A stretch of DNA of 64,000 bases from Azospirillaceae bacterium. Lineage in GTDB: Bacteria; Pseudomonadota; Alphaproteobacteria; Azospirillales; Azospirillaceae. The translations under genes and the position numbers were made by a program. Shown piece after piece: positions 27,563 through 36,068 of this stretch (positions are counted from its first letter, which is position 1; each line of letters begins with the position of its first letter). The stretch is from contig DASQNC010000015.1 of NCBI GenBank assembly GCA_035645145.1, forward strand, positions 62,001 to 126,000, read 5' to 3'. The notes below the pieces were generated by a model. That model searched no databases, was not told the DNA's origin, and saw nothing but the letters and a program-made list of their open reading frames with translations.

Positions 27563-28552
27563 ATGTCGGAGCGGCTGCACGAATACCTGTCGGTCTCATC
27601 CGAGGTGGCGCGGGCGCTTGGTCTGGGCCAAGCCGTGGTCGCATTGGAGTCCACGGTCATCTCGCACGGTCTTCCGCATCCCGTGAACCTGGAACTCGCG
27701 CGCCGGGTCGAGGCGGTGGTCCGTGCGGGCGGGGCGGTTCCGGCAACGGTGGCCGTGCTGGACGGCCGCATCCGCGTCGGCCTGGACGACGAGGACCTGC
27801 AACGCCTGGCGACCGAGCCCGGAGTCCGCAAGCTCAGCCGCCGGGATCTGCCCATTGCGCTGGCGGAGGGGCAGGCCGGGGCGACCACGGTGGCCGCCAC
27901 CATGATCGCCGCCGATCTGGCCGGCATCGCCGTGTTCGCCACCGGTGGCATCGGGGGCGTCCACCGTGGGGCCGAAGCGAGCTTCGACATCTCCGCCGAT
28001 CTCGAGGAGCTGGCCCGCACCTCCGTGTGCGTGGTCAGTGCCGGGGCGAAGTCCATCCTGGACCTTCCGAAGACGCTGGAGGTGCTGGAGACCCGCGGCG
28101 TTCCGGTGCTTGGTTGGCGGACCGACCGGTTCCCGGCCTTCCACGCAGTCGATAGCGGGCTTCCCGTCGACCAACGGGTGGAGGGGGCGGATCAGGTCGC
28201 CCGCATCCTGCGCGCCAAATGGCATTTGGGTCTGGACGGCGGTGTGCTGGTGGCGAACCCGGTTCCGGCGTCCGCCGCCCTGGACGGCGCAGTGGTGGAG
28301 CAGGCCGTTGCCCAGGCGATGGCCGAGGCCGCGGCCCAGGGCGTGACCGGCAAGGCGCTCACGCCGTTCCTGTTGTCGCGGCTGGACGCGCTGACCAGTG
28401 GCCGGAGCGTCGCCGCCAATGTGGCGCTGCTCGAAGCCAATGCGGCCATCGGGGCTGAAATCGCCGTCGCCTATGCCCGATTGGACGCGGAAAGGTCGCT
28501 CCCCCGCACCACTCCGAACGCGAAGCGGGGGGACAGGGGCCGGATCGCCTGA
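27563..28552 (+). CDS. psuG: pseudouridine-5'-phosphate glycosidase
   Basis: A 329-residue enzyme that reversibly splits pseudouridine 5'-phosphate into uracil and ribose 5-phosphate, degrading modified nucleosides from RNA turnover. The family is recognised from VVALESTVISHGLPHPVN (catalytic lysine/glutamate region), AGATTVAATMIAADLAGI, VFATGGIGGVHRGAEASFDISADL and VVSAGAKSILDLPKTLE, then ANPVP. It is about 20 residues longer than usual, with a basic tail. No psuK kinase or transporter is adjacent. ATG 27563 is the start. The long frame back to 26324 is only antisense to the exonuclease and ligase. Confidence 0.94.
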   Translation: MSERLHEYLSVSSEVARALGLGQAVVALESTVISHGLPHPVNLELARRVEAVVRAGGAVPATVAVLDGRIRVGLDDEDLQRLATEPGVRKLSRRDLPIALAEGQAGATTVAATMIAADLAGIAVFATGGIGGVHRGAEASFDISADLEELARTSVCVVSAGAKSILDLPKTLEVLETRGVPVLGWRTDRFPAFHAVDSGLPVDQRVEGADQVARILRAKWHLGLDGGVLVANPVPASAALDGAVVEQAVAQAMAEAAAQGVTGKALTPFLLSRLDALTSGRSVAANVALLEANAAIGAEIAVAYARLDAERSLPRTTPNAKRGDRGRIA

Positions 28553-28671
28553 CCGGCCCGGGGGGCCGGAATGGGGCCCCCATACCGTCGAGTGCTTGTC
28601 TCCATGCGCACGGCGGGTTCCTCAAACGCCGGCGCTCCGCTCGGGCGAACGCGGCAACAGGCGCGGCGGCA

Positions 28672-29133
28672 TCAGGCGGTGGATTGGAAGTCCCCTGCGA
28701 CATAGATGAAGCGCGGCACCCCATCCCGGTCGGCGACGGGGCAGTGTAAAAATTCGTACCGCACGTACGCCCGGCCGCGGCGGCCGAAATTGCCCCGGTT
28801 CACCACGCAGACCCGTTGGTCCAACACCATGTCGTACACCGCACGGATCTCGTGGACGATCGGCTCGGGTCCAAATCCGGATAGAAGGCGGCCGGTGAAG
28901 TCGAAGCCGTAGGCATCGACGACCCGTGTGCCGACCAGGCGGTACCGGTAGTCGCCCGTGATCCGTTCGGCAATGGCGATCCAGGGATAGAGGCGCGGCG
29001 CCTCCAGCGGGTCGAACGCATTCTTCAGCGGCAGTGCTTCGTTCAGGCGCTTGGACGTCCAAATCTCGTGGAACGTCTTCAGACGCGGCGACGAGATCTC
29101 ATCCGGGGACCCGAGCGGTTTGGGTTGGAACAT
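28672..29133 (-). CDS. PAS-domain protein (PAS_5 type)
   Basis: A 153-residue single-domain protein. The conserved core FDPLEAPRLYPWIAIAERI, YRYRLVGTRVVDAYGFDFTGRLLSGF and a final YEFLHCPVADRDGVPRFIYVAGDFQ match the PAS_5 family common in Rhodospirillales. It has no output domain, so it may bind a small ligand and act on a partner. ATG 29133 is preferred to 29166. It is divergent from the helicase across 85 bases. Confidence 0.82.
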   Translation of the reverse strand: MFQPKPLGSPDEISSPRLKTFHEIWTSKRLNEALPLKNAFDPLEAPRLYPWIAIAERITGDYRYRLVGTRVVDAYGFDFTGRLLSGFGPEPIVHEIRAVYDMVLDQRVCVVNRGNFGRRGRAYVRYEFLHCPVADRDGVPRFIYVAGDFQSTA

Positions 29134-29218
29134 GGAGGAATCCGGACTTCGGGCGGCACCGCGCAACGCACACGCTTACAATCGCAGGTCATAACGATCC
29201 CGCCCCACGGGATCAACA

Positions 29219-31768
29219 ATGCCGATCCTTCGGTTTAACCCGCAGGTGGCTCGCCGGCGGCCGCCGGATCGATTTCCCGTCCGCGCACATCCCAGTGTGA
29301 TCCAGGATCCTCTTCCCCCCTTGTTCAAGGGTTGGTTCGCCCAGCGCGGTTGGACCCCGCATCCGCACCAGTTGGACATGCTGGCCGCGGCCCGGGAGGG
29401 TGCGTCCACGCTGCTGATCGCACCGACGGGCGGCGGCAAGACGCTGGCGGGATTCCTGCCGACCCTGGTGGAGCTGGCGGAACGGCCGCGCGAAGGGTTG
29501 CACACCCTCTACATCTCGCCCCTGAAGGCGTTGGCCGTGGACGTGCAGCGGAACCTTGAGCAGCCCGTGGCGGAGTTGCGGCTGCCGCTCCGGGCCGAGA
29601 CACGCACGGGCGATACGCCCCAGGCCAAGCGGGACCGCCAGCGCCGGAAGCCCCCGCAGGTGCTGATGACCACGCCCGAAAGCCTGGCGCTGATGATCAG
29701 CGACCCGGAGGCCCGGACCCTGTTCGCGGGTCTGCGTGCGATCATCGTGGACGAGCTGCATGCCCTGGTCGGCGGCAAGCGTGGCGACCTGTTGGCGTTG
29801 GCCTTGGCGCGGCTGACCAGGCTGGCACCCGGCGCACGCCGTGTGGGCCTGTCCGCCACGGTCGCGCACCCCGATGCGCTGGCCGCCTTCCTGTCGCGCA
29901 CCGGGCATGCCGATGGCGGCGACGTGCGCACGGTGCTGGGCCGCGGCGGCGCGGCGGCGGATGTCGAGATCCTGGTGCCGCCGGAGCGGCTGCCCTGGGC
30001 CGGGCATACGGGGCTGCACGGGTTGCGCGCGGTGTACGACCGCATCCGGCGCGCGGGCACGACGCTGGTCTTCGTCAACACCCGGGCACAGGCCGAACGG
30101 GTGTTCCAGGGACTGTGGCGGTTGAACGACGAGGGCCTGCCCATCGCCCTGCATCATGGCAGCCTGGCGGCCGAACAGCGCCGCAAGGTGGAAGCCGCCA
30201 TGGCCCGCGGCGCCCTGCGTGCGGTGGTCGCCACCTCGTCGCTCGACCTCGGCATCGACTGGGCGGCGGTGGACCTGGTGGTGCAGATGGGGGCGCCCAA
30301 GGGGGCGAGCCGTCTGATTCAGCGCATCGGCCGCGCCAACCACCGGCTGGACGAGCCCAGCCGCGCCGTGCTGGTGCCCGCCAACCGGTTCGAGGTGCTG
30401 GAATGCCGCGCGGCGTTGGAGGCGGTGGCGGCGGGTGATCTGGACGGCGATCGCCCGCGGCCCGGCGGGCTCGACGTGCTGGCCCAGCACATCCTCGGCA
30501 CGGCCTGCGCCGCGCCTTTCGACCCGGACGAGCTTTATGCCGAGGTGCGGACGGCCGCCCCCTATGCCGATCTGTCCCGCCGCGACTTCGACGACGCGGT
30601 GGCGTTTGTCGCCACCGGCGGCTACGCGCTCCGTGCCTACGACCGGTTCCGGCGCTTGGAGGAGGATGGGACGGGGCGGCTGAAGGCGGCCTCGCCGACG
30701 GTGGTGCGGCAGTACCGGCTGAACGTCGGGACCATCGTCCAGGAAACGATGCTGAAGGTCCGCCCGACCCGGGGGCCGGTGTTGGGCGAGATCGAGGAGT
30801 GGTTTGTCCAAGGGCTGGTGCCGGGCGACACCTTCCTGTTCGCCGGCCAGCTCCTGAGGTTCCTGGGCGTCCGCGAAACGGAGGTGCGGGTGGCCCGGGG
30901 TGGTGAGGGGGACCCCAAGATCCCCGCCTATGCCGGTGGCCGGATGCCGCTCACCACCCGTCTCGCGGACCGGGTGCGGACCATGCTGGCCGATCCCGCG
31001 GGCTGGGGCGGTCTTCCGGCCGAGGTCCGGGAATGGCTGTCTCTGCAACGGCACCGCTCGATCCTGCCCGGCACCGGCGGGCTCCTGGTCGAGACCTTTC
31101 CGCGCCGGGGCCGCCAGTTCCTGGTGGCCTATTGCTTCGAAGGCCGGAACGCCCACCAGACGCTGGGCATGCTGCTGACCCGGCGGATGGAGCGCGAAGG
31201 GCTGGGGCCGCTCGGGTTCGTCGCCACCGACTATGTGCTTGCGGTGTGGAGCCTGCGGCCGGCCGGTGTGGCGCCGGGGCAGATGGACCGCCTGTTCGAC
31301 CCGGACATGCTGGGCGACGACCTGGAGGACTGGATGGCGGAAAGCTCCCTGCTCCGCCGCACCTTCCGCAATGTCGCAATCATCTCGGGCCTGATCGACC
31401 GCAAGCACCCCGGTCAGGAGAAATCCAAGCGCCAGCTGACCATGAGCACGGATCTGGTCTACGACGTGCTTCGCCGGTACGAACCCGACCACATCCTGCT
31501 GCGCGCCACCCGCGCCGATGCCGCCGGCGGACTGACGGATGTGCGGCGCCTGGCCGACATGCTGGCGCGCATCAAGGGGCGCATCCTCCACAAGAGCCTG
31601 GACCGGGTGTCCCCGCTGGCCGTTCCCGTCCTGCTGGAAGTGGGGCGCGAGCCCGTCCACGGTTCCGCCATGGACGAACTCCTGGCGGAAGCGGAACGCG
31701 AACTGATCGACGAGGCTATGCCCCGGACCGAAACGCCGGACGGTCGGACGTTCGCTCCTGGCGGATGA
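29219..31768 (+). CDS. ligase-associated DEXH-box helicase (Lhr-like)
   Basis: An 849-residue superfamily 2 helicase. It has PHQLDMLAAAREG (Q-like), Walker A APTGGGKTLAG, the TTPESLALM motif, VDELHAL (DEVH type, here DELH), GLSATVAHP and the C-terminal helicase motifs SSLDLGIDW and LIQRIGRANH. A long C-terminal Lhr-specific region with a winged helix follows. Lhr helicases unwind DNA-RNA and forked DNA. This shorter class is regularly encoded with the ATP-dependent ligase and exonuclease seen on the other strand here. The metallophosphoesterase (PdeM) usually next to it is absent. Its last 53 bases overlap the decayed msrQ-like gene. Confidence 0.93.
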   Translation: MPILRFNPQVARRRPPDRFPVRAHPSVIQDPLPPLFKGWFAQRGWTPHPHQLDMLAAAREGASTLLIAPTGGGKTLAGFLPTLVELAERPREGLHTLYISPLKALAVDVQRNLEQPVAELRLPLRAETRTGDTPQAKRDRQRRKPPQVLMTTPESLALMISDPEARTLFAGLRAIIVDELHALVGGKRGDLLALALARLTRLAPGARRVGLSATVAHPDALAAFLSRTGHADGGDVRTVLGRGGAAADVEILVPPERLPWAGHTGLHGLRAVYDRIRRAGTTLVFVNTRAQAERVFQGLWRLNDEGLPIALHHGSLAAEQRRKVEAAMARGALRAVVATSSLDLGIDWAAVDLVVQMGAPKGASRLIQRIGRANHRLDEPSRAVLVPANRFEVLECRAALEAVAAGDLDGDRPRPGGLDVLAQHILGTACAAPFDPDELYAEVRTAAPYADLSRRDFDDAVAFVATGGYALRAYDRFRRLEEDGTGRLKAASPTVVRQYRLNVGTIVQETMLKVRPTRGPVLGEIEEWFVQGLVPGDTFLFAGQLLRFLGVRETEVRVARGGEGDPKIPAYAGGRMPLTTRLADRVRTMLADPAGWGGLPAEVREWLSLQRHRSILPGTGGLLVETFPRRGRQFLVAYCFEGRNAHQTLGMLLTRRMEREGLGPLGFVATDYVLAVWSLRPAGVAPGQMDRLFDPDMLGDDLEDWMAESSLLRRTFRNVAIISGLIDRKHPGQEKSKRQLTMSTDLVYDVLRRYEPDHILLRATRADAAGGLTDVRRLADMLARIKGRILHKSLDRVSPLAVPVLLEVGREPVHGSAMDELLAEAERELIDEAMPRTETPDGRTFAPGG

Positions 31769-32537
31769 GGCGCAGCAGCGCCACCGCCAGCCCCGCAACC
31801 AGGACGATCCAGCCCGGCCGAAGCGCGCCCTCCGCGTCGAGGTTGGCCGCCAGGACCAGGTCCGGCGGGGCACCGAACGAAAGCCACGGGCCCAGGGGCT
31901 CGGCCGGCATGGTGGCGACTGCCGTGCCGACGGCCAGCCCGGCGAGCGTGACGGAACCAAGACCGCGCCCGTCGCGCCGTCGTGCATTCCGGACCCGTCC
32001 TGCCATCCCCCACGCGAACAGGCCGGCCAGGACCGTGGACGCCCACGCGTCCAGCTTGGACGGTATGACGTGGTGGGCCAGGGAGGGGACGCCGACCGCG
32101 TAGACGGTCCGGTGCAGCCGGCGCCGACATCGGGAGCCGCGCCACGAATCCGACCGCCAGATAGGGCCGCAGCACGATCTCGGCCGCGCCCGGCCCAGGT
32201 CGAAGGCCTGGTCGGCCGCGTAAGCCAGCAGATGCGCGACCGCATAGGCGAAGGCACCCACCTCCACCATCCGGCGAACCGTGACCAGCCCGGCCCAACG
32301 GGCGGCCTGGCGCAACGGAATGACGGCGAGTGACAGCCGCCGGAAACGCTCCGCTCCGTTCCCCAGCTCGTCGATGGCCGCGTCGTCGGGCCGTGGGCCG
32401 AGCGAGCCCGTGGCGGCCCCCACCGCAACCGCCAGCCCCTGCGGGCCGCAACGCCAGGGACGTGGCGGCCCGCAGGGGCTGGTACGTGCCGTCGCGGCAT
32501 CCCCGTCCGACGGTGTGCGTGTGAGGGGGTATGCCAA
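31716..32537 (-). pseudogene. decayed msrQ-like heme membrane subunit gene
   Basis: The sequence encodes parts of a ferric-reductase-like heme b protein of the MsrQ (YedZ) family. One frame gives AATGSLGPRPDDAAID, VRRMVEVGAFAYAVAHLLAYAADQAFDLG. The family's next block, EIVLRPYLAVGFVARL, is in another frame, so a shift occurs near 32190. The RRLHRTVYAVGVPSLAHHVIPSKLD block is back in the first frame, and the ~16-20 residues that normally stand between these blocks (ATSxxxMxRRLGG) are missing. The N-terminal membrane helix is replaced by the product of an 18-bp inverted repeat. No msrP partner is near. A sequencing error could explain one shift but not the deletion. Confidence 0.72.
32432..32482. 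repeat. 18-bp perfect inverted repeat
   Basis: CCAGCCCCTGCGGGCCGC (32432-32449) and GCGGCCCGCAGGGGCTGG (32465-32482) are perfectly complementary, with a 15-base spacer. It lies inside the N-terminal part of the msrQ-like pseudogene, where a membrane helix should be encoded. No T tract follows on either strand, so it is not a standard terminator. Confidence 0.85.
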
Positions 32538-32615
32538 GCGGGCAGTACCCCCTTATGGGTTCATTAACCCTGATGGCGGCACCTTGCGGGCCTGTCCCCG
32601 CAGCCCGCAGCCGCC

Positions 32616-33524
32616 ATGCGCCCCTCCCTCCGACCCATAGCTCGTTCCGGCCGCACCGGTCCGTCCGGATGGGCCTTCGGCATCGGATTGCCGGCCGGTC
32701 TGCTGGCGGCGTTCGTGGCCGCCTATGCGGGGCAGCGGTCCTTCATCTACCGGGCCGTCGACTTCGTGGCCGAGCCGTCGCTGTGGCAGGCCGGCGACTT
32801 GTCGGTGGTCCGGTACCGTACGGCCGACGGGTTGGAACTGGCCGGCTGGTATGCGCCGCCGGGCGATCCGGCCAAGCCGACCATCCTCTATTTCTCCGGC
32901 CGGGAAGGGCACCTGGGCCTGCAAGCCGCCAAGCTCCGCCGTTTCCTGGACGAGGGCTACGGCGTGATGATGGCCGGATACCGCGGCTACGCCGGCAATC
33001 CCGGCCGGCCGTCCGAGCTTGGCCTGCACACCGATGCGGCCGCAGCCGCCGCGTTCCTGGCCGCGCAGGGTATCGCCGCCGACCGGACCCTGGTCTGGGG
33101 CTATTCGCTGGGCACCGCAATGGCGACGCGGGTCGCCGCCGCCGCCCGGTTCGCCGGGCTGGTTCTGGAGGCGCCGTTCGAAAGCATTCCGGCGGTCGTC
33201 CAGGCGCACGCCCGCTGGACCTTCGGGCCGCTGATCTGGGACCGTTTCAACACCCGCGCGGTGATCGCCGAGGTGGCCAGCCCCATCCTGATCCTCCACG
33301 GTTCCCACGACCGGGTCATCCCCTGGACCCATGGGGTCGCGCTGAGCCGCGCCGCGGGGGACAGGGCCGAGCTCGTGCTGCTGCCCGGCGCCGGCCATGG
33401 CGATACCCAGGACTTCGGCGCACTCGACCATGTGGCCGACTTCCTGGGCCGTGTCGCGCCGACGACGCCATCGGCCGAGCCCGACACGATCTGGGCCGAG
33501 CGGGACACCGAGGTGGCATCATAG
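32616..33524 (+). CDS. membrane-anchored alpha/beta hydrolase (BEM46/ABHD13-like)
   Basis: A 302-residue protein with an N-terminal membrane anchor (GWAFGIGLPAGLLAAFVAAYAG). The hydrolase domain has the nucleophile elbow VWGYSLGTAMA (serine), the acid in HGSHDRVIPW and the histidine in PGAGHGDTQDF. The YFSGREGHLGLQ and YRGYAGNPGRPSE segments match the BEM46/YfhR-like family. The substrate is unknown, probably an ester or thioester at the membrane. The divergent msrQ-like pseudogene begins 78 bases away. The terminator at 33727 belongs to the opposite strand. Confidence 0.86.
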   Translation: MRPSLRPIARSGRTGPSGWAFGIGLPAGLLAAFVAAYAGQRSFIYRAVDFVAEPSLWQAGDLSVVRYRTADGLELAGWYAPPGDPAKPTILYFSGREGHLGLQAAKLRRFLDEGYGVMMAGYRGYAGNPGRPSELGLHTDAAAAAAFLAAQGIAADRTLVWGYSLGTAMATRVAAAARFAGLVLEAPFESIPAVVQAHARWTFGPLIWDRFNTRAVIAEVASPILILHGSHDRVIPWTHGVALSRAAGDRAELVLLPGAGHGDTQDFGALDHVADFLGRVAPTTPSAEPDTIWAERDTEVAS

Positions 33525-33726
33525 GGCGCAAGCCGTCCAAGTCCGGCGCACCCGGGTGGGGTTGCCCTCGCACCTGGGGGGCACATCGCGGTTTCCACCA
33601 TTCGCGCCTCCGGTGCAACGGTCGCTTCACCGGCGATCCCTTCGGAACGGTCGGACCGGTCGGCTTCCGGTTGGTGTGGACCCCGTGTTCGGCTGCCATC
33701 ACGGCCCGGGCTAGTAACTAAAAAAA

Positions 33727-33750
33727 CCCCGGCAGCCGCAGCTGCCGGGG
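33727..33750 (-). terminator. rho-independent terminator of the XRE-RTX transcript
   Basis: CCCCGGCAGC (33727-33736) pairs with GCTGCCGGGG (33741-33750) around a CGCA loop. On the minus strand it is followed directly by six or more T residues (A tract 33721-33726 on the plus strand). It is a textbook terminator for transcription coming from the RTX gene. Confidence 0.92.
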
Positions 33751-33777
33751 GCGCTTCGTCCGCTCCCTGCACCCGGG

Positions 33778-33852
33778 TCAGACCAGCCAGATGGTGGTCG
33801 CCGTGCCGTCCCAACCCGGACCGTCCAAGGCGTGGCCGGGCGGTTCGTTCAT
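33778..33852 (-). CDS. possible 24-residue peptide, downstream of RTX gene
   Basis: The frame MNEPPGHALDGPGWDGTATTIWLV lies between the RTX stop and the terminator, on the same transcript. The stop codon is 28 bases before the terminator stem. No good Shine-Dalgarno sequence precedes ATG 33852. The ending DG...TIWLV loosely recalls the DGNIWHFF end of the second RTX protein. It may be a genuine small protein, a remnant of an RTX C-terminus or chance. Confidence 0.25.
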   Translation of the reverse strand: MNEPPGHALDGPGWDGTATTIWLV

Positions 33853-34037
33853 GCCGTCAAGGTGAGACCCCGTCGTTTCGGGCCGCCGATCCGACCGGCC
33901 TTGGCGCATTCGCGAGGAACCGTCAGCCTCCCGTCGGGCGCCAGCACCGGTCCGAGCGGGGCAGGGGCTGTATCCAATCGGAGGGGCAAACCCTGGGCCA
34001 CGTTCCCGGACAGGGGAGGGAACAATAAAGGTTGCTT

Positions 34038-35642
34038 TCAACCCCAGAACGGGTCGGGCAACGGGATATTCTTGTGCCAGGGATCAAGTGGATCCCCCGG
34101 ATGGAAGGCGCTGTGGACCGCGGGCTCATCATGATCCGGTGGATCGGCCATCGACAGGGCAGCCAATGATGAGGCCGGAGCGTCGGCTGTCCTATTGATC
34201 ATCGGCACGTCCGGTGACACGGTCGTGGCAAGTGCCCCCTTGCTTGGCTGCGCACTGTGTCCGACCACCGCATCAATCGTGCCATCGCCGTCTGTGTCGG
34301 CGGAGGTGCGTTCCGCTATGTGGAAATCAATCCTGCCATCGGCATCAATGTCGATACCGACAAGGACAAGGCCGGGCTTAATGACCGGTGTCGGGGTACC
34401 GGCTGTGTCGTTTTTCCCAACAATGACGGCGCTCCCCGTCTCGGAGACAGGTATCAAAACCACGGTCCCACCGCGGGTATCCAGGTCCAATCTGTCCGTC
34501 GCGATATCGAAGTCGGCGACATAGTCTTTGAGCTCGACGGGTTGTCCGGCCTGGGCCACTTCTTGCCACTCGTCGAGCAGACTGGCTGTGATCACAAAGC
34601 GGTCGGCCCCATGTCCGCCGACGGCGCGGTCGCCCGTGGAAATGAAAATCACATCGTCGCCGTCGCCGCCGACCAGCAGGTCCCGCCCATTGCCACCGTG
34701 GAGTGTGTCATTCCCACTCCCGCCGTCGAGCCGATCGTCCCCATCGCCGCCCTCAAGCCGATCGTCCCCATCGCCACCGAAAAGCCGATCGGACCCGGCA
34801 CCACCGTGCAACGCGTCGGCCCCACCACCGCCTTCGATCGTGTCGTCCGTTGCCCCGCCTTCAACCCGGTCGTCGCCTTCGGTTCCGGCGATGTACTGGC
34901 CGATGTCATCTCCCAGCGGCTCGCGTGTCGCCACCGCCATCCCCTCACCGACCGGCCAGTGCAAACCCTCCGTCAAAGACACCGCGATTAGGGTGCTCAG
35001 CCATGCCACGGTCGCGGTTTGGGTCGGGCGCTCCGAAGCCGCCGGACGTGCCGCCTCATTGTTCTGCCTGCCGTCCAACACGGCCGCGTTTTCGGCCATC
35101 CGGGCACTGTTGCGCTCCACCGCCGGTCCCTCCGCGAACGGCACCACGGACGCGGCGTCCTCGGCATCGCTGCTTTCCGGCGGGACCGTGTCGGCGGCTT
35201 CCTCCCTGGCCGGCTCTTTGGCCTGGACCGGTTCCGTGGATAGGAAGAAATCCGTGACAAGAACGAGCGCGGCCAGGATGAGCGGCGGGGGGGGGCGGGT
35301 GTCGCTGCCGGTCCGCCGAGTGTCCGGCGGATCCCCGAGCACCTGCAGCATCAACTCACGAAGGTTCTCACCCTCAAGGACGAGATCCTCCGCCATGTGG
35401 TGGACAACGAAGCGGCCGGCGATCCGGGCGACATGCGCCAACACCTCGCCGGTGGTCGGGTGGGAGACGACGAACCAGGGGTCGCCCGCATCACTGACAC
35501 CACGGGCCGTCTCCGGCAGCAGGTTCTGTGCGGCCAGCCCATGCATCAGGCGCAGCAGTTCGCCCTTTTCCTGATCGGTCCAGTCCCCGTTGCGCGCAAT
35601 GGTGCGCGTTATATGGATTACGTCGCCCAATCCAGCCCCCAC
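34038..35642 (-). CDS. membrane-anchored RTX calcium-binding protein with N-terminal GDPWFV domain
   Basis: A 534-residue acidic protein. Residues 1-110 form a compact domain with GDPWFVVSHPTTGEVLAHVARIAGRFV (53-79), a motif I recall from the N-termini of other Rhodospirillales RTX proteins. A hydrophobic segment LILAALVLVTDFFLS (121-135), a polar Ala/Glu/Pro linker and a second hydrophobic segment (about 209-228) follow. Residues 252-338 are RTX nonapeptides (GGDGDDRLE type). Then come two EF-hand-like loops, DIDADGRID (431-439) and DTDGDGTID (449-457), and an aromatic C-terminus (PDPFWG). This implies a cytoplasmic N-domain and a Ca-binding part outside. GTG 35642 starts 30 bases after the XRE stop. 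A terminator follows. Confidence 0.8.
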   Translation of the reverse strand: MGAGLGDVIHITRTIARNGDWTDQEKGELLRLMHGLAAQNLLPETARGVSDAGDPWFVVSHPTTGEVLAHVARIAGRFVVHHMAEDLVLEGENLRELMLQVLGDPPDTRRTGSDTRPPPPLILAALVLVTDFFLSTEPVQAKEPAREEAADTVPPESSDAEDAASVVPFAEGPAVERNSARMAENAAVLDGRQNNEAARPAASERPTQTATVAWLSTLIAVSLTEGLHWPVGEGMAVATREPLGDDIGQYIAGTEGDDRVEGGATDDTIEGGGGADALHGGAGSDRLFGGDGDDRLEGGDGDDRLDGGSGNDTLHGGNGRDLLVGGDGDDVIFISTGDRAVGGHGADRFVITASLLDEWQEVAQAGQPVELKDYVADFDIATDRLDLDTRGGTVVLIPVSETGSAVIVGKNDTAGTPTPVIKPGLVLVGIDIDADGRIDFHIAERTSADTDGDGTIDAVVGHSAQPSKGALATTVSPDVPMINRTADAPASSLAALSMADPPDHDEPAVHSAFHPGDPLDPWHKNIPLPDPFWG

Positions 35643-35672
35643 CGTCCTGTGCCCGGCTCCCCCAGGGGTCCA

Positions 35673-36011
35673 TCATTCCGCCGCGTCGGCCTCGTCCGGG
35701 AAGAGCAGGGGAAAGATGTCCGGCTCGTAATATTTCAGAAGAGTTTTAGCGAACTCGTGGGTGGGCACGCCGATCGCCTGCGCCCACGATTTGAAATGTT
35801 CCGATGGGACGCGGCCGTGGCCGCCCTCGACCTGGGACACGAAAGTATAATAGCGAAGTCCAACCCGTTCCGCGACCTGAGCTTGCGTCAGCCCCGCATG
35901 CTCGCGCTGGGCACCCAGCCATCTCCCGGCTTGCCGCCGCAATTGCCGCGCATGCTCCGCCTTCGGGCTCTCTTCGGGGCGGGTTCGCTTCCGCGTTGCC
36001 GTCTTCTCCAT
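35673..36011 (-). CDS. XRE-family helix-turn-helix regulator
   Basis: A 112-residue DNA-binding protein. After a basic N-tail (KTATRKRTRPEE), the HTH spans about residues 31-85: WLGAQREHAGLTQAQVAERVGL, then YYTFVSQVEGGHGRVPSEHFKSWAQAIGV. The C-terminus (FAKTLLKYYEPDIFPLLF) has no ligand domain. It is upstream of the membrane RTX gene on the same transcript and divergent from the second RTX gene. It is the natural candidate to bind the AGTTTCAA-like repeats between them. ATG 36011 is chosen over 36098. Confidence 0.88.
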   Translation of the reverse strand: MEKTATRKRTRPEESPKAEHARQLRRQAGRWLGAQREHAGLTQAQVAERVGLRYYTFVSQVEGGHGRVPSEHFKSWAQAIGVPTHEFAKTLLKYYEPDIFPLLFPDEADAAE

Positions 36012-36068
36012 TGCTGCACCCCCAGGCCACTGCTGGCGCGCATGATCGCATCCCTCCGCGTCGGCAGC

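Larger units (their letters stand above)
33525..34037. other. 513-base region between hydrolase and RTX gene
   Basis: The stretch 33525-33720 shows nothing I can name. 33727-33750 is a terminator for minus-strand transcripts. 33778-33852 holds a 24-codon frame, reported separately. 33853-34037 is the 3' untranslated part of the RTX transcript; it stays open in frame past the RTX stop for about 60 codons, which is common at this G+C and is not taken as coding. Confidence 0.5.

Noticed and set aside
29213-32500. 1095-codon minus-strand frame across the helicase gene
   Set aside because: It is a shadow of the helicase. Only its helicase-distal part overlaps the msrQ-like remnant, which is read in other frames.
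33853-34037. Read-through extension of the RTX protein past its TGA
   Set aside because: The frame stays open for about 60 codons after the stop, but this is common at high G+C and no read-through signal is evident.
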